This document shows positions 35,701 through 44,178 of a stretch of DNA of 64,000 nucleotides, in pieces (the stretch's first letter is position 1; the number at the start of each line of letters is the position of its first letter). The notes below the pieces were generated by a model, which saw nothing but the letters and a program-made list of their open reading frames with translations, did not search any database and was not told where the DNA came from. A program made the translations under genes and the position numbers. Source of the DNA: Fodinibius sediminis (lineage in GTDB: Bacteria; Bacteroidota; Rhodothermia; Balneolales; Balneolaceae); the NCBI RefSeq assembly GCF_900182555.1, contig NZ_FXTH01000008.1, positions 62,001 through 126,000 of the forward strand. The letters are read 5' to 3'.

Positions 35701-37508
35701 CAGCGGCCCGGGAGGACAGCCTTTTTTATTTTGATACCGACTTCAAACAGATCGATATGTGGCTGATTCCCCTGATTGTGGATAACCTTTTCCAGCAGAT
35801 GGAGGGGCAGGCATCAGGAAAAGGATATGTCAGCGGGGACTTAAATAACCTGGATTTCCATGCCGATTTTGAGGCACAGAACGTCTTTGTTAAACCACGA
35901 TTTGTGAATACAAACTATTTTATCAACGGTCCCGTAACAGTAGACCGGCAGGATGGCGTTATCCTGGATTCACTCTCGGTCATGGATACAAAAGGCGGTT
36001 CGGGCACACTGTGGGGCACCGTGGATCTGAATGATTTTAAGCCGATCACCTACCTCGATCTGTCGATGGCCATGGACGAGCTGCAGTTCTTAAATAACAC
36101 CATGGATCCCGATATCCCGTTCTTTGGGAATGTTTCCGGAACAGGTACCATCAGGCTGAGTGGTTCCAATACCGACATGTATATGCGTACGCCCAGCCCG
36201 GTGCGTCTGACCGATGATTCTGGGGTCTCCATTCCCCTGCTGGAAGAGACGGAGCTCACTGAGACCGGCAAATTTATCCAGTTTGTAGATTCGTTCGAGG
36301 AGCGGGAAAAATCACCGGAGCCGGCCAATGGCGAGGAAGAGGAACAGCAGGAGGAAGCCCTGCAGCAGGAAATACAGTCGATGACTTTCAGCGAACGGTT
36401 CGATCTGGATCTTCGTTTTATCACTGACAACAATATTGCCGTCAACCTGATCTTTGATCCGGTAACGGGTGAAGAGCTCAATGCACGGGGTTCGGGTCAA
36501 ATGCGTATTACCATGCAGGACCAGGAGGTGCAGATGTTTGGACGCTATCAAATCGCCAGTGGAACCTACCAGTTTGTGACGGGTGAGATCATCAGTAGAA
36601 AGCTCGATTTGCAACCCGGAGGAACGATCGTATGGGAGGGGCCTCCTGATAATGCCCGACTCGATATCAGTGCTGTATATCATGCGCGCCCCAATATCGC
36701 GACGCTTACGGCGGAGGGCCCGATAGAATCCCAAGGCCAGAGCAGTAGCCAGCAGGCACCGGTTGATCTTATTGTTGATATCACCGGCACCTTGAATAGT
36801 GTCGAAAATAGTTATTACTTTCAGCTGCCGAGTTCGCTGGATCTCTCGTCGAGCTCAACCCTGTCGTATACCATCAGCCAGATCAACCGGGATGAGCAGC
36901 AAAAGCTCCTGCAGGCTACCAGTATCCTGTTTACGGGACAATTTATCCCGACTCAGGGAGCTGGAAGCGCTACCGCATCACTCAGCCAGAGCCTGACCAG
37001 GGGGTCAACCGTATTGAACCCGCTGCTCTCAAATCAGGTTATCAGTCCGTTGCTATCCAATCAGATTAACGCCCTGCTTGACAGCGATGTCAGCCGTATG
37101 GATATTGATTTTAATTTGAATGCGTATAATGAAGTCGACCTGGGAATAGCATTGCGTTTGTATAACGACCGCCTCATTTTACGGCGTGAAGGTCAGATTA
37201 CCGGCGGTGGTCCCCAAACGACGCTCGGAGACCGTATTGGTGATCTTAATGCCACCTATCGCATCAGCCGGAGGCTCTCACTTACGGCGTTTCACCGGCA
37301 GAACCAGATATTGAGTAATTTTGGTGTTCAGTCTCAGGCCGGCGACATAACGCCAAGTGTGGACGGAGTGGGACTGGAAACACAGTTCCAGTTCAATACG
37401 TGGCAGGAATTATGGCACAAAGTAGTAGGTGGCCCATCATCCACCCCTGCTCGAAAAGAGGAGGAGAACATTGGTGAGAGTGCAACAAGGACAGAAGAGA
37501 CTGAATAA
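32799..37508 (+). CDS. tamB: TamB-family translocation and assembly protein (DUF490)
   Basis: TamB-like proteins are anchored in the inner membrane and span the periplasm as a long hydrophobic beta-groove. They help outer-membrane protein insertion or phospholipid transport. The 1569-residue product has one N-terminal membrane helix (about 13-36), a very long beta-rich body, and a C-terminal DUF490 domain (about 1180-1520; SGQMRITMQDQEVQMFGRY, GTIVWEGPPDNARLDI). A polar Glu/Gln stretch near 1170-1190 interrupts the body. The start is a TTG at 32799, because no ATG or GTG lies near the helix. It follows aroB by 3 bases. The BamA-like partner TamA is not adjacent, but a barrel protein lies two genes on. 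Confidence 0.9.
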   Translation: MILRWLHKSWKYLWGTVLIVLLIILIAVGGVVGLLQLDITHNYLLDRIESRIGQEYDAKLNVGDLHGFLPFNVQLEDVVLVSRDAAETDTLARIGSVSNKIDIWELLQNKVSITGLVIENPELWLRRDENGKIVFLRRLQSPPDTSAESDEPWLSNVEILAPRMAISNGTLHLQNFTDKSQAVNLPQSVTISNLNANFFLEWTGNQRYLDIESISAETEALDLQQFSMTGQVYSDQRYLEFNSFYLHFGNSEMILNGEIDGVDLGTPDFMNQFLTAHYDLDIISTALYPQEVRDVIPAVPDVSGPLTFQLYTEGSTDSLWVDEVSIGKGESLLRLNGAFRNLRERDAFSYRLSIDSVNVRRQDLRALLDTVRAPKYEALEGLTMRGEADGSLDSINVDLEVSSPFGLLDLQGQGQLTAPHGYQGLIRARDMDVSWLATALDTTSLNFEATLNGRGYEPEQAVSDVEVLFEQSLVNQLTVDRFRLTSALDHGRWNHQYEYQKGSQRITGTGEIDFSREREPIILKGRAENINLAEISGDTLIAPTQLNFDYNVEAEELDLADTEGRASFDVAPSVIGGDSVKAHQFYADINTLDNQRRSFRVTSTLFDMNIRGNIYPDEILRQGRFWSAYLKERYHEEITIDSSYSTLQQLPYPSQNIVLDGRVRAKDLSLVRKYLPYAPPFHTDSRITFNVNSDRNRLLFSAEVRADTLQFDQWSIKDGQTQLTASFRSGQPLKVSSSIDFKADVGTLNSSLIDMDSVGVDFAMKQDSLYYRQRVNRIGKDARFDLELAGGLTDSSLVAAIETFYLGNDQYAWTSRERPVVHFLEQKRAVFTDFSFENEDEYFQLQGTLSGSQQDSLSYTLRDINLSRISDLVNGKVGFGGILNGRLKTQSLVDQPTIQGELDVDRFSLNDRIVGDVTFDSNYNQASDRFDTRIEVFTDPEKYGAYLKANDGVQQHFVLDGYFSTAEAAAREDSLFYFDTDFKQIDMWLIPLIVDNLFQQMEGQASGKGYVSGDLNNLDFHADFEAQNVFVKPRFVNTNYFINGPVTVDRQDGVILDSLSVMDTKGGSGTLWGTVDLNDFKPITYLDLSMAMDELQFLNNTMDPDIPFFGNVSGTGTIRLSGSNTDMYMRTPSPVRLTDDSGVSIPLLEETELTETGKFIQFVDSFEEREKSPEPANGEEEEQQEEALQQEIQSMTFSERFDLDLRFITDNNIAVNLIFDPVTGEELNARGSGQMRITMQDQEVQMFGRYQIASGTYQFVTGEIISRKLDLQPGGTIVWEGPPDNARLDISAVYHARPNIATLTAEGPIESQGQSSSQQAPVDLIVDITGTLNSVENSYYFQLPSSLDLSSSSTLSYTISQINRDEQQKLLQATSILFTGQFIPTQGAGSATASLSQSLTRGSTVLNPLLSNQVISPLLSNQINALLDSDVSRMDIDFNLNAYNEVDLGIALRLYNDRLILRREGQITGGGPQTTLGDRIGDLNATYRISRRLSLTAFHRQNQILSNFGVQSQAGDITPSVDGVGLETQFQFNTWQELWHKVVGGPSSTPARKEEENIGESATRTEETE

Positions 37509-37552
37509 AAGTAACAACATTGAAATTATAGAAAGATTTAAAAATTTATTTA

Positions 37553-39742
37553 ATGAATAAGAGCAAGAAAGAAACCTTTGAAGAGATTATTCTCGACATA
37601 CTGCGGAAAAATCCGCAGGCACAGCTACCGTTTGATGTACTTCAGAATATCTTACAAGTAGACGGAAAAAAAGACAACAACCGCCTGAAAGGCGCCATAA
37701 ACAGCCTGTTTGATCGAAACTTGATCGTCAAGCGAAAGGGTGGAGCGATTCAATTGGCCTCCGATGATCGGAAAGAAAGAGGCAGTGACAACATTATCAC
37801 AGGCAAGATCGACATCAGCCGCCGGGGTACGGGCTACCTCATCACTGAAGCTTTTGATGAGGATGTGCGCATACATTCCAAGCACCTGGGCACAGCCCTG
37901 CAGAATGACCGGGTCAAGGTCGAGCTTTTCAGTCGTGGACGAGGAAAACGACGCGAGGGTAAAATAGTTGAAATCCTGGAACGCGGCCGAAGCATGTTTG
38001 TGGGAACCCTGAAAAAGCAGGGCAAACGCAATTACTTGATTAAACCGGATGAGAAATCAGCTCACACTGATTTTTTTGTTCTGGCCGGTAATATAGGAGC
38101 GGCCAAATCCGGGGATAAGGTGGCCTTTGAACTCGTTGACTGGGTACACCCCCGCTCCCTGCCAGAGGCGCGTATCATCGAAGTGCTGGGCAGGGAAGGG
38201 ACCAATGAAGCCAACCTGCTTTCCATTCTGGCGGAAAACGAGATTAAGGCCGGCTTCCCGGAAGAGGTCGAATCCTATGCTGAAAATATTTCCACAGGTG
38301 TAGCTGAAAAGGAAATTATGAGGCGTCATGATATCCGTGATAAGACCGTTTTTACCATTGATCCCGAAGATGCAAAAGATTTTGATGATGCCATAAGTAT
38401 CGAGATGCTCGACAATGGTAATTACTATCTTGGGGTTCACATCGCAGATGTAACTCACTACATGCCGCGGGAAACCGTACTGGACGAAGAGGCCCACAAC
38501 CGCGGAACCAGTGTATATCTGGTTGACCGGGTGATACCTATGCTGCCCGAGAAGCTCAGCAACGGCGTCTGCAGTCTGCGTCCGCATGAAGACAAGCTGG
38601 CATATAGCTGTTTCATGGAGATCACTCCCAGTGGACAACTGGTGGATCACTCCATCAAAGAGACCGTTATTCATTCGGATCATCGTTTTTCCTACGAGAA
38701 GGCACAGGAAGTGATAGACGGGGCATCCAGCGACTACGCCACGCAGATGCAGATGGCCGCCAAACTGGCCCATGTCCTGCTTGATAAGCGCTTCCGGGAG
38801 GGGAGTATTGACTTTGACACCCCGGAACCCAAGTTTGTGCTTGATGAAAATGGCAAGCCGATTGATGTCAAGCTCAAGAAACGGCTGTTTGCTCACCGGT
38901 TGGTCGAAGAGTGTATGCTGATGGCCAATCGGACGGTGGCCAAGCACATCAAGGGGCTTCGCAAGCGTTCGAACAAGAAGACCACCAACGAACTCTATCC
39001 GTTCTTCTACCGCATTCATGATCAGCCGGATTTGGACAAGCTGAAGAATATCGAGGAGAATGTTAAGCCCATCGGCATCAACTTTCATATTGACAGTCCC
39101 GTAGTCAGTTCCAAGGCAATTAACGTCTTGCTGGAACAGATCAAGGATACTTCCCTTGAGCTTACGGTTAACGACCTGATGCTCCGGGCGATGGCCAAGG
39201 CCGAGTACAGCCCCGATAACATCGGGCACTTTGGACTTGGATTTGATAATTATGCACACTTTACCAGTCCGATTCGCCGTTATCCAGATGTGATAGTTCA
39301 TCGTTTATTGAAAAGCTATGCCTCTGGAAAGCCCAGTTATACTTTTAATGAACTGAAAAAACTGGGTTCGCACTGCAGCGAACGGGAGCGTGCGGCTATC
39401 GATGCCGAGCGTGATTCGGTCAAGTTGAAACAGGTTGAGTATCTGAGTCAGCATCTTGGAGAAGATTTTCCGGGCGTCATCAGTGGTGTGATGGAGAGCG
39501 GCATCTTTGTTGATCTCAAAGATATCCACTGTGAAGGAATGGTCCGGGTAAGTGATTTATCAGATGATTATTATATTTATGATGAAAAACAGCACTGCCT
39601 GATTGGTAAAAATCGCGGAAAAAAATACCAGTTGGGGAAAGAATTGTACGTGAAAGTTGTTAGAACAGACATAAAGGCTCGACAAATTGATCTTCAGCTT
39701 GTGGATAAGGGGGATAAATCTAATATTAAAAAAACTCGTTGA
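37553..39742 (+). CDS. rnr: Ribonuclease R
   Basis: RNase R is a processive 3'-5' exoribonuclease that degrades structured RNA and defective mRNA. The 729-residue product has an N-terminal helix-turn-helix (about 1-65), cold-shock-type OB domains (about 80-210) and the RNB catalytic domain. The metal-binding site is IDPEDAKDFDDAIS at 269-282. A C-terminal S1 domain (GVISGVMESGIFVDLKDIHCEG) ends the protein, with little of the basic tail of E. coli RNase R. The gene lies 44 bases after tamB. The following gene starts one base after its TGA. Confidence 0.96.
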   Translation: MNKSKKETFEEIILDILRKNPQAQLPFDVLQNILQVDGKKDNNRLKGAINSLFDRNLIVKRKGGAIQLASDDRKERGSDNIITGKIDISRRGTGYLITEAFDEDVRIHSKHLGTALQNDRVKVELFSRGRGKRREGKIVEILERGRSMFVGTLKKQGKRNYLIKPDEKSAHTDFFVLAGNIGAAKSGDKVAFELVDWVHPRSLPEARIIEVLGREGTNEANLLSILAENEIKAGFPEEVESYAENISTGVAEKEIMRRHDIRDKTVFTIDPEDAKDFDDAISIEMLDNGNYYLGVHIADVTHYMPRETVLDEEAHNRGTSVYLVDRVIPMLPEKLSNGVCSLRPHEDKLAYSCFMEITPSGQLVDHSIKETVIHSDHRFSYEKAQEVIDGASSDYATQMQMAAKLAHVLLDKRFREGSIDFDTPEPKFVLDENGKPIDVKLKKRLFAHRLVEECMLMANRTVAKHIKGLRKRSNKKTTNELYPFFYRIHDQPDLDKLKNIEENVKPIGINFHIDSPVVSSKAINVLLEQIKDTSLELTVNDLMLRAMAKAEYSPDNIGHFGLGFDNYAHFTSPIRRYPDVIVHRLLKSYASGKPSYTFNELKKLGSHCSERERAAIDAERDSVKLKQVEYLSQHLGEDFPGVISGVMESGIFVDLKDIHCEGMVRVSDLSDDYYIYDEKQHCLIGKNRGKKYQLGKELYVKVVRTDIKARQIDLQLVDKGDKSNIKKTR

Positions 39743-39743
39743 T

Positions 39744-42700
39744 ATGAATAAGCCACAATTCGGTTTCCGGTTTTTCATTGGCTTTTTTGTGATGATTCTG
39801 CTGGGGGGGCTGACCCAGACAGTCGATGCCCAGTACTTCTCATTTGGCAAAAACCGGGTGCAGTATGATGATTTTGACTGGCGCTATATCCAGTCCGAGC
39901 ACTTTGATGTATACTACTATACGTCAAAAAATTATGATCTGGCCAACTTTACAGCTACTGCCCTGGAGGCGGCTCTCCAGCAGCTGCATGAGGATTTTGA
40001 CCATCGTATTGCCGATCGGATACAGATAATCATCTATGATTCTCATAATGATTTTTCCCAGACAAATGTGGTTCCCCTTCCGGTGGATGCTGAAGGAATC
40101 GGCGGTGTAACGGATGCCTATAAAAACCGCATTACAATGCCCTTTACGGGGAATTTTACCAAATTTCGAAGTACGCTGCACCATGAGCTGGTGCATGCGG
40201 TCATCAACGACATGTTTTACGGGGGCACAGTGCAGTCGCGCCTGAGCGGAAATGCCCTCCAAATTCCCCTTTGGTTTAACGAGGGGATGTCCGAGTATAC
40301 CTCCTTGGGGTGGGATACAGAGACCGATATGTGGATTCGGGATGCCATCATCAATGACTATCTGCCTCCTATTCCGCGGCTGGGGGGATATTTTGCCTAC
40401 AGGGGAGGGCAGTCTGTATGGAACTATCTTGTCGAAGAATACGGACGGCAGAAGATCACCGAGATTATCCAGACCATGAAAACGCAGCGGAGTGTGGAAA
40501 CGGCATTTACACGCACCACAGGCTATAACATCGAGGAGCTTTCGGAGCAGTGGAGGGATTTTTACCGTGAACGGTACCTGCCGGAAGTGGCCAATCGCGA
40601 GGACATCACGGACTTTGCCGAACTGGTAACCAAGCGCGAAAAGTTTGGCACGTTTAATACCAGCCCCGCCGTGTCGCCGCAGGGAGACAAGATCGCGATG
40701 ATAACAAACACACGCGGGTATTTTGACGTGGTGGTAGTCAGTGCTCTTACGGGAGAAAAGCTGAAAACCCTGATCAAGGGTGAGGATAACGTTGTTTTCG
40801 AAGAGCTCAACATATTGAACCCGAACCTCAGCTGGTCGCCGGACGGTACGAAAATTACTCTTTCGTCCAAATCCAAAGGGGATGACAACCTGGCCATCGT
40901 AGATTACAATACGGGCAAGGTCCAAATGGTGAAGTTTCCCCGCCTGGATGCAATCGGTTCGGTGGCCTGGTCGCCGGATGGCAACAAGATCGCTTTTGAC
41001 GGTAATATCGGTCCGTTCCAGGATATTTATGTGTACAACCTGCAGACCGAGGAGTTCAACAATGTCACGAATGATGTGATCTCAGACTACGAGCCGGCAT
41101 GGGGTTCCGATTCCGAAACCATCTATTTCGTCTCAAACCGTGGGGATGAGGTCAGGCTCAACAACGTTAAAAATACCTCCCGCCTGCTGCTTACGGATGA
41201 TCTGTACAGCAGTGATATCTATTCGGTTACCATCGGTTCATCGCGGGCCCAGCGTTTGACTATCACACCCAAGTGGAACGAGAATCAGCCGATAACCACC
41301 CGCGATGGGAAGCTGTTTTTTATCTCCGATCAAAATGGAATTCCCAATGTTTACCAGATGAATCTGGATGACCGGACTACAGCGCCATTGACTGATCTGC
41401 AGACGGGCATCATGCAGATGTCGGTAAGTGCTGACGGCAGTCGGCTGGCGGTGAATACGATTAATGAGGGGGCGCTTGACATCTTTTTGATTCGGTCGCC
41501 GATGTCCAACAAAAAGGAGCAGCCGCTTGAACCCAACGAGTGGGCGCAGCGGAGAGCCCGGGAAAGCGTTGGAGAAAGGGTGCCGGCTACAGAATATGTT
41601 CGTCAGATGCTTCGTACCACGCCTGTTGATGAGACCAGCCTCTCTCAGGCGGTTTCGGACCAGGTCAGCGGCCGGGAACCTAAACCGGCTGTGCTGGATA
41701 CCATCGATACGGTTCCGGCCGACACCTCCGGGACCGCGGCCCCGGCAGATACCACCAACCAGGAGGAAGCGGATGCCGACAGTATTGATTTTCGAAACTA
41801 TGTCTTTGATTCATCAGTCGAGGAAGACACGGTGTTTGCATCAAAATACCTCGACAAGTCGAAGTTTGACCTGGAGGGCAATCGCACCGATGACGGGCGC
41901 TATGTTCCCCGGGAGTACCGGCTGAAGTTCACGACCGACCTGGTCTATGCGGGAGGGAGCTTTTCAACCTATTACGGCACCTACGGACTGACTCAAATCG
42001 TGTTCAGTGACCTGCTGGGCAATCACCAGATTGCCTTTGGCAGTAACCTGAATTTTGATCTGCGCAACAGCAGTTACTTCCTGCAGTACGGCTACATGGA
42101 GAATCGGGCCAACTGGATTTTCAATTTTTTCCATAATGCCAGTAATTTCCAGGATTTCTCCGGCCGACTTTACCGATTCCGGTCCTACGGCGGTGCTGTT
42201 AACGTACAATACCCGATAGACAAGTTCCGGCGCATTGATGTCGGGGTGTCAGCCGTAGGGTTGGCGCAGGACTTTTCCATTGCCTATTCCGATCAGACTC
42301 AGAATGAGACCTCTACTTTTATTTATCCGCAGATTACCTATACCAGTGATAAAACGCTGCAGGGATTTATCACTCCTGTGTCAGGATCGCGTTATTCGGT
42401 AAGCCTTACGGCTAGCCCCCCTGTGACCAGCCAAACACCCCAGTTTGCGTCTGTCCTTGGGGATTTTCGAAAGTATTTCAATCTTGGTTCCCGGTATTCC
42501 CTGGCATTCCGCGGTTCGGGAGCGGCTTCATTCGGCAGCGATTCTCAGACCTATTTCATGGGCGGAATGCTGGGCTGGATCAACCAAAAATGGTCAGGCA
42601 ACTCTCTGCCGCTGGACCGGCTCGGGGATACCTTCTTCACGCTGCCGGCCCTTCCGCTGCGCGGACACCCCTATAATGCCACCTATGGCGACAAGTTTAG

Positions 42701-43109
42701 CCTCATCAATGCCGAATTCCGATTTCCGCTCTTCGCAGCTATTCTGCCGGGGCCTATTCCTGTCATTCCCCTTTATAACTTGACGGGGGTGGCGTTCTGG
42801 GATGCTGGTATGGCCTGGGGTCAGGATATTCTGTTCGAATACCGCGGCCAGCCGGGCGCGGATCCCGAAGTGCTGAACAGCCGAGAGCTTGATTTTAAAG
42901 TAGCCCGTAAAGTAGAACGGACGTTTCTAACGGAAAGGGGAGAGCGTTCCGTGGCTGTCAATGAGGGAGACATCCTGATGGGTGCAGGATTTGGGCTCAG
43001 AACCATTCTGTTTGGTTTTCCGCTGCGGTATGATGTGGGCTGGCCCTACTACCGGGGAGGGTTTGAAAGTGACCCAATTCATTACGTAACGATTGGCATC
43101 GATTTCTAG
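39744..43109 (+). CDS. Fusion of MA-type gluzincin peptidase, TolB-like propeller and outer-membrane barrel
   Basis: The 1121-residue protein starts at the ATG at 39744, one base after the rnr stop; the frame is open further upstream inside rnr. A signal peptide (ending VDAQ, residue 29) leads to a peptidase domain with HELVH at 147-151 and the third-ligand motif NEGMSEY at 179-185, as in gluzincins. A propeller with TolB/PD40 repeats follows (LSWSPDGTKITL, VAWSPDGNKIAF). A Pro/Thr/Asp-rich linker spans about 650-730. The last 360 residues resemble a BamA/TamA-type barrel, ending in IGIDF with a terminal Phe. It should sit in the outer membrane with a periplasmic peptidase. Function is unknown. 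Confidence 0.85.
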   Translation: MNKPQFGFRFFIGFFVMILLGGLTQTVDAQYFSFGKNRVQYDDFDWRYIQSEHFDVYYYTSKNYDLANFTATALEAALQQLHEDFDHRIADRIQIIIYDSHNDFSQTNVVPLPVDAEGIGGVTDAYKNRITMPFTGNFTKFRSTLHHELVHAVINDMFYGGTVQSRLSGNALQIPLWFNEGMSEYTSLGWDTETDMWIRDAIINDYLPPIPRLGGYFAYRGGQSVWNYLVEEYGRQKITEIIQTMKTQRSVETAFTRTTGYNIEELSEQWRDFYRERYLPEVANREDITDFAELVTKREKFGTFNTSPAVSPQGDKIAMITNTRGYFDVVVVSALTGEKLKTLIKGEDNVVFEELNILNPNLSWSPDGTKITLSSKSKGDDNLAIVDYNTGKVQMVKFPRLDAIGSVAWSPDGNKIAFDGNIGPFQDIYVYNLQTEEFNNVTNDVISDYEPAWGSDSETIYFVSNRGDEVRLNNVKNTSRLLLTDDLYSSDIYSVTIGSSRAQRLTITPKWNENQPITTRDGKLFFISDQNGIPNVYQMNLDDRTTAPLTDLQTGIMQMSVSADGSRLAVNTINEGALDIFLIRSPMSNKKEQPLEPNEWAQRRARESVGERVPATEYVRQMLRTTPVDETSLSQAVSDQVSGREPKPAVLDTIDTVPADTSGTAAPADTTNQEEADADSIDFRNYVFDSSVEEDTVFASKYLDKSKFDLEGNRTDDGRYVPREYRLKFTTDLVYAGGSFSTYYGTYGLTQIVFSDLLGNHQIAFGSNLNFDLRNSSYFLQYGYMENRANWIFNFFHNASNFQDFSGRLYRFRSYGGAVNVQYPIDKFRRIDVGVSAVGLAQDFSIAYSDQTQNETSTFIYPQITYTSDKTLQGFITPVSGSRYSVSLTASPPVTSQTPQFASVLGDFRKYFNLGSRYSLAFRGSGAASFGSDSQTYFMGGMLGWINQKWSGNSLPLDRLGDTFFTLPALPLRGHPYNATYGDKFSLINAEFRFPLFAAILPGPIPVIPLYNLTGVAFWDAGMAWGQDILFEYRGQPGADPEVLNSRELDFKVARKVERTFLTERGERSVAVNEGDILMGAGFGLRTILFGFPLRYDVGWPYYRGGFESDPIHYVTIGIDF

Positions 43110-43265
43110 GAATAGCTGGTCTTTGGCCTAACGGATGCTGTTCTGTGCCTGGCTTAACACACCGGTTTATTTCGATATTCGTGAGCGGACTTACGGCCAT
43201 TGCTGCAGTTGGTTTACTGTGATAAGGGGGCTGAAGGGTACGTAATAAAACGGGTTGGTGGAGTT

Positions 43266-43300
43266 CTTTTTTTACTATTAGCGAAATAGTTCTATATTTG
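43266..43300 (+). promoter_or_regulatory. Bacteroidetes-type promoter for the sugar transferase gene
   Basis: TATATTTG at 43293-43300 is a perfect TAnnTTTG box. A T-rich -33 region (TTTTTTTA, ending at 43273) lies 19 bases upstream. The start codon is 76 bases further on. Confidence 0.5.
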
Positions 43301-43376
43301 ACTTTTGTATTGGAACTTTTAACATAAGTATTGGCTATAAGATAAGTTAGCTACAATTTCTCAATAAATTATTAAG

Positions 43377-44135
43377 ATGGGATATAAAAGCGAATCGGTG
43401 GCCGCTAATAATGTCATTCAAGAGAAATATCAAACGGTCAGACAATCTATTGTACAGGAAATGTACGATACGAACATAGGGTCGGTCGAGGGCACAGACA
43501 GTAGTTATTCCAAGTTTGAATCACTTGCGAATAACACTTTTCGCGGAAAGCGCAGCATCGATTTATTTATAGGATGCTTTGCCTTTCTTGTCTTTTTGCT
43601 GGTATATCCAATCTTTGCTGTTTTTATCAAGCTCAGTTCAAGAGGGCCGGTATTGTATAAACAACGGCGGACCGGTCAGCATGGCCATGATTTTATCTGC
43701 TACAAATTTCGGACCATGCATCAGCTGGATCTTCGCCGTATTGACGGGAAGCCGGTGGTCACCCAGAAAAACGACAAACGTGTTTTTTGGTTTGGCAGTT
43801 TGCTCAGGATGACCAACCTGGACGAACTGCCGCAAGTGCTCAATGTGTTAAAAGGCGATATGAGCCTTATTGGTCCGAGGCCCTACCAGGTTGAAGAATG
43901 TGCCCACTGGAACAATATGTACAACGATTTTTACTATCGGTATGCGGTAAAACCCGGCATCTCGGGCTTGGCCCAGGTGAAGGGATACCGGGGCGGCACG
44001 CTGGATGAAGATCACATGCGTAAACGCCTGGATTATGATTTGATCTATGTCGAAAAACAATGTTTCGGGCTGGACTTGAAAATACTGGGGCAAACTATCT
44101 TCAAGATGATTCATCTGGACACAGATGGACATTAA
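43377..44135 (+). CDS. Initiating sugar-phosphate transferase of polysaccharide synthesis
   Basis: The enzyme transfers a sugar-1-phosphate to undecaprenyl phosphate on the inner face of the membrane, the first step of capsule or exopolysaccharide assembly. At 252 residues it is a short, PglC/WcaJ-C-terminus type: one hydrophobic segment (about 65-85, FIGCFAFLVFLLVYPIFAVF) preceded by a 60-residue N-terminal extension. Catalytic motifs are KFRTM, NLDELPQVLNVLKGDMSLIG, RPY and KPGISGLAQVKGY. The nucleotide-sugar donor cannot be read. It converges on the GT4 gene with a hairpin between. Confidence 0.92.
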   Translation: MGYKSESVAANNVIQEKYQTVRQSIVQEMYDTNIGSVEGTDSSYSKFESLANNTFRGKRSIDLFIGCFAFLVFLLVYPIFAVFIKLSSRGPVLYKQRRTGQHGHDFICYKFRTMHQLDLRRIDGKPVVTQKNDKRVFWFGSLLRMTNLDELPQVLNVLKGDMSLIGPRPYQVEECAHWNNMYNDFYYRYAVKPGISGLAQVKGYRGGTLDEDHMRKRLDYDLIYVEKQCFGLDLKILGQTIFKMIHLDTDGH

Positions 44136-44178
44136 ATCCGGTGGATCTGTTTAGCTATTGGGTCTACCTGCACCGGAT
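44136..44178. terminator. Hairpin between convergent polysaccharide genes
   Basis: ATCCGGTG at 44136-44143 pairs perfectly with CACCGGAT at 44171-44178, with a 27-base loop. It fills the 42-base gap between the sugar transferase and the GT4 stop codon. It has no clear T-run, so it is only a candidate bidirectional terminator. Confidence 0.35.

Noticed and set aside
38057-39301. 414-codon minus-strand frame within rnr
   Set aside because: Antisense shadow of rnr.
39687-39743. Upstream extension of the peptidase-barrel gene into rnr
   Set aside because: The signal peptide begins at the ATG at 39744; the extension is shadow coding of rnr.
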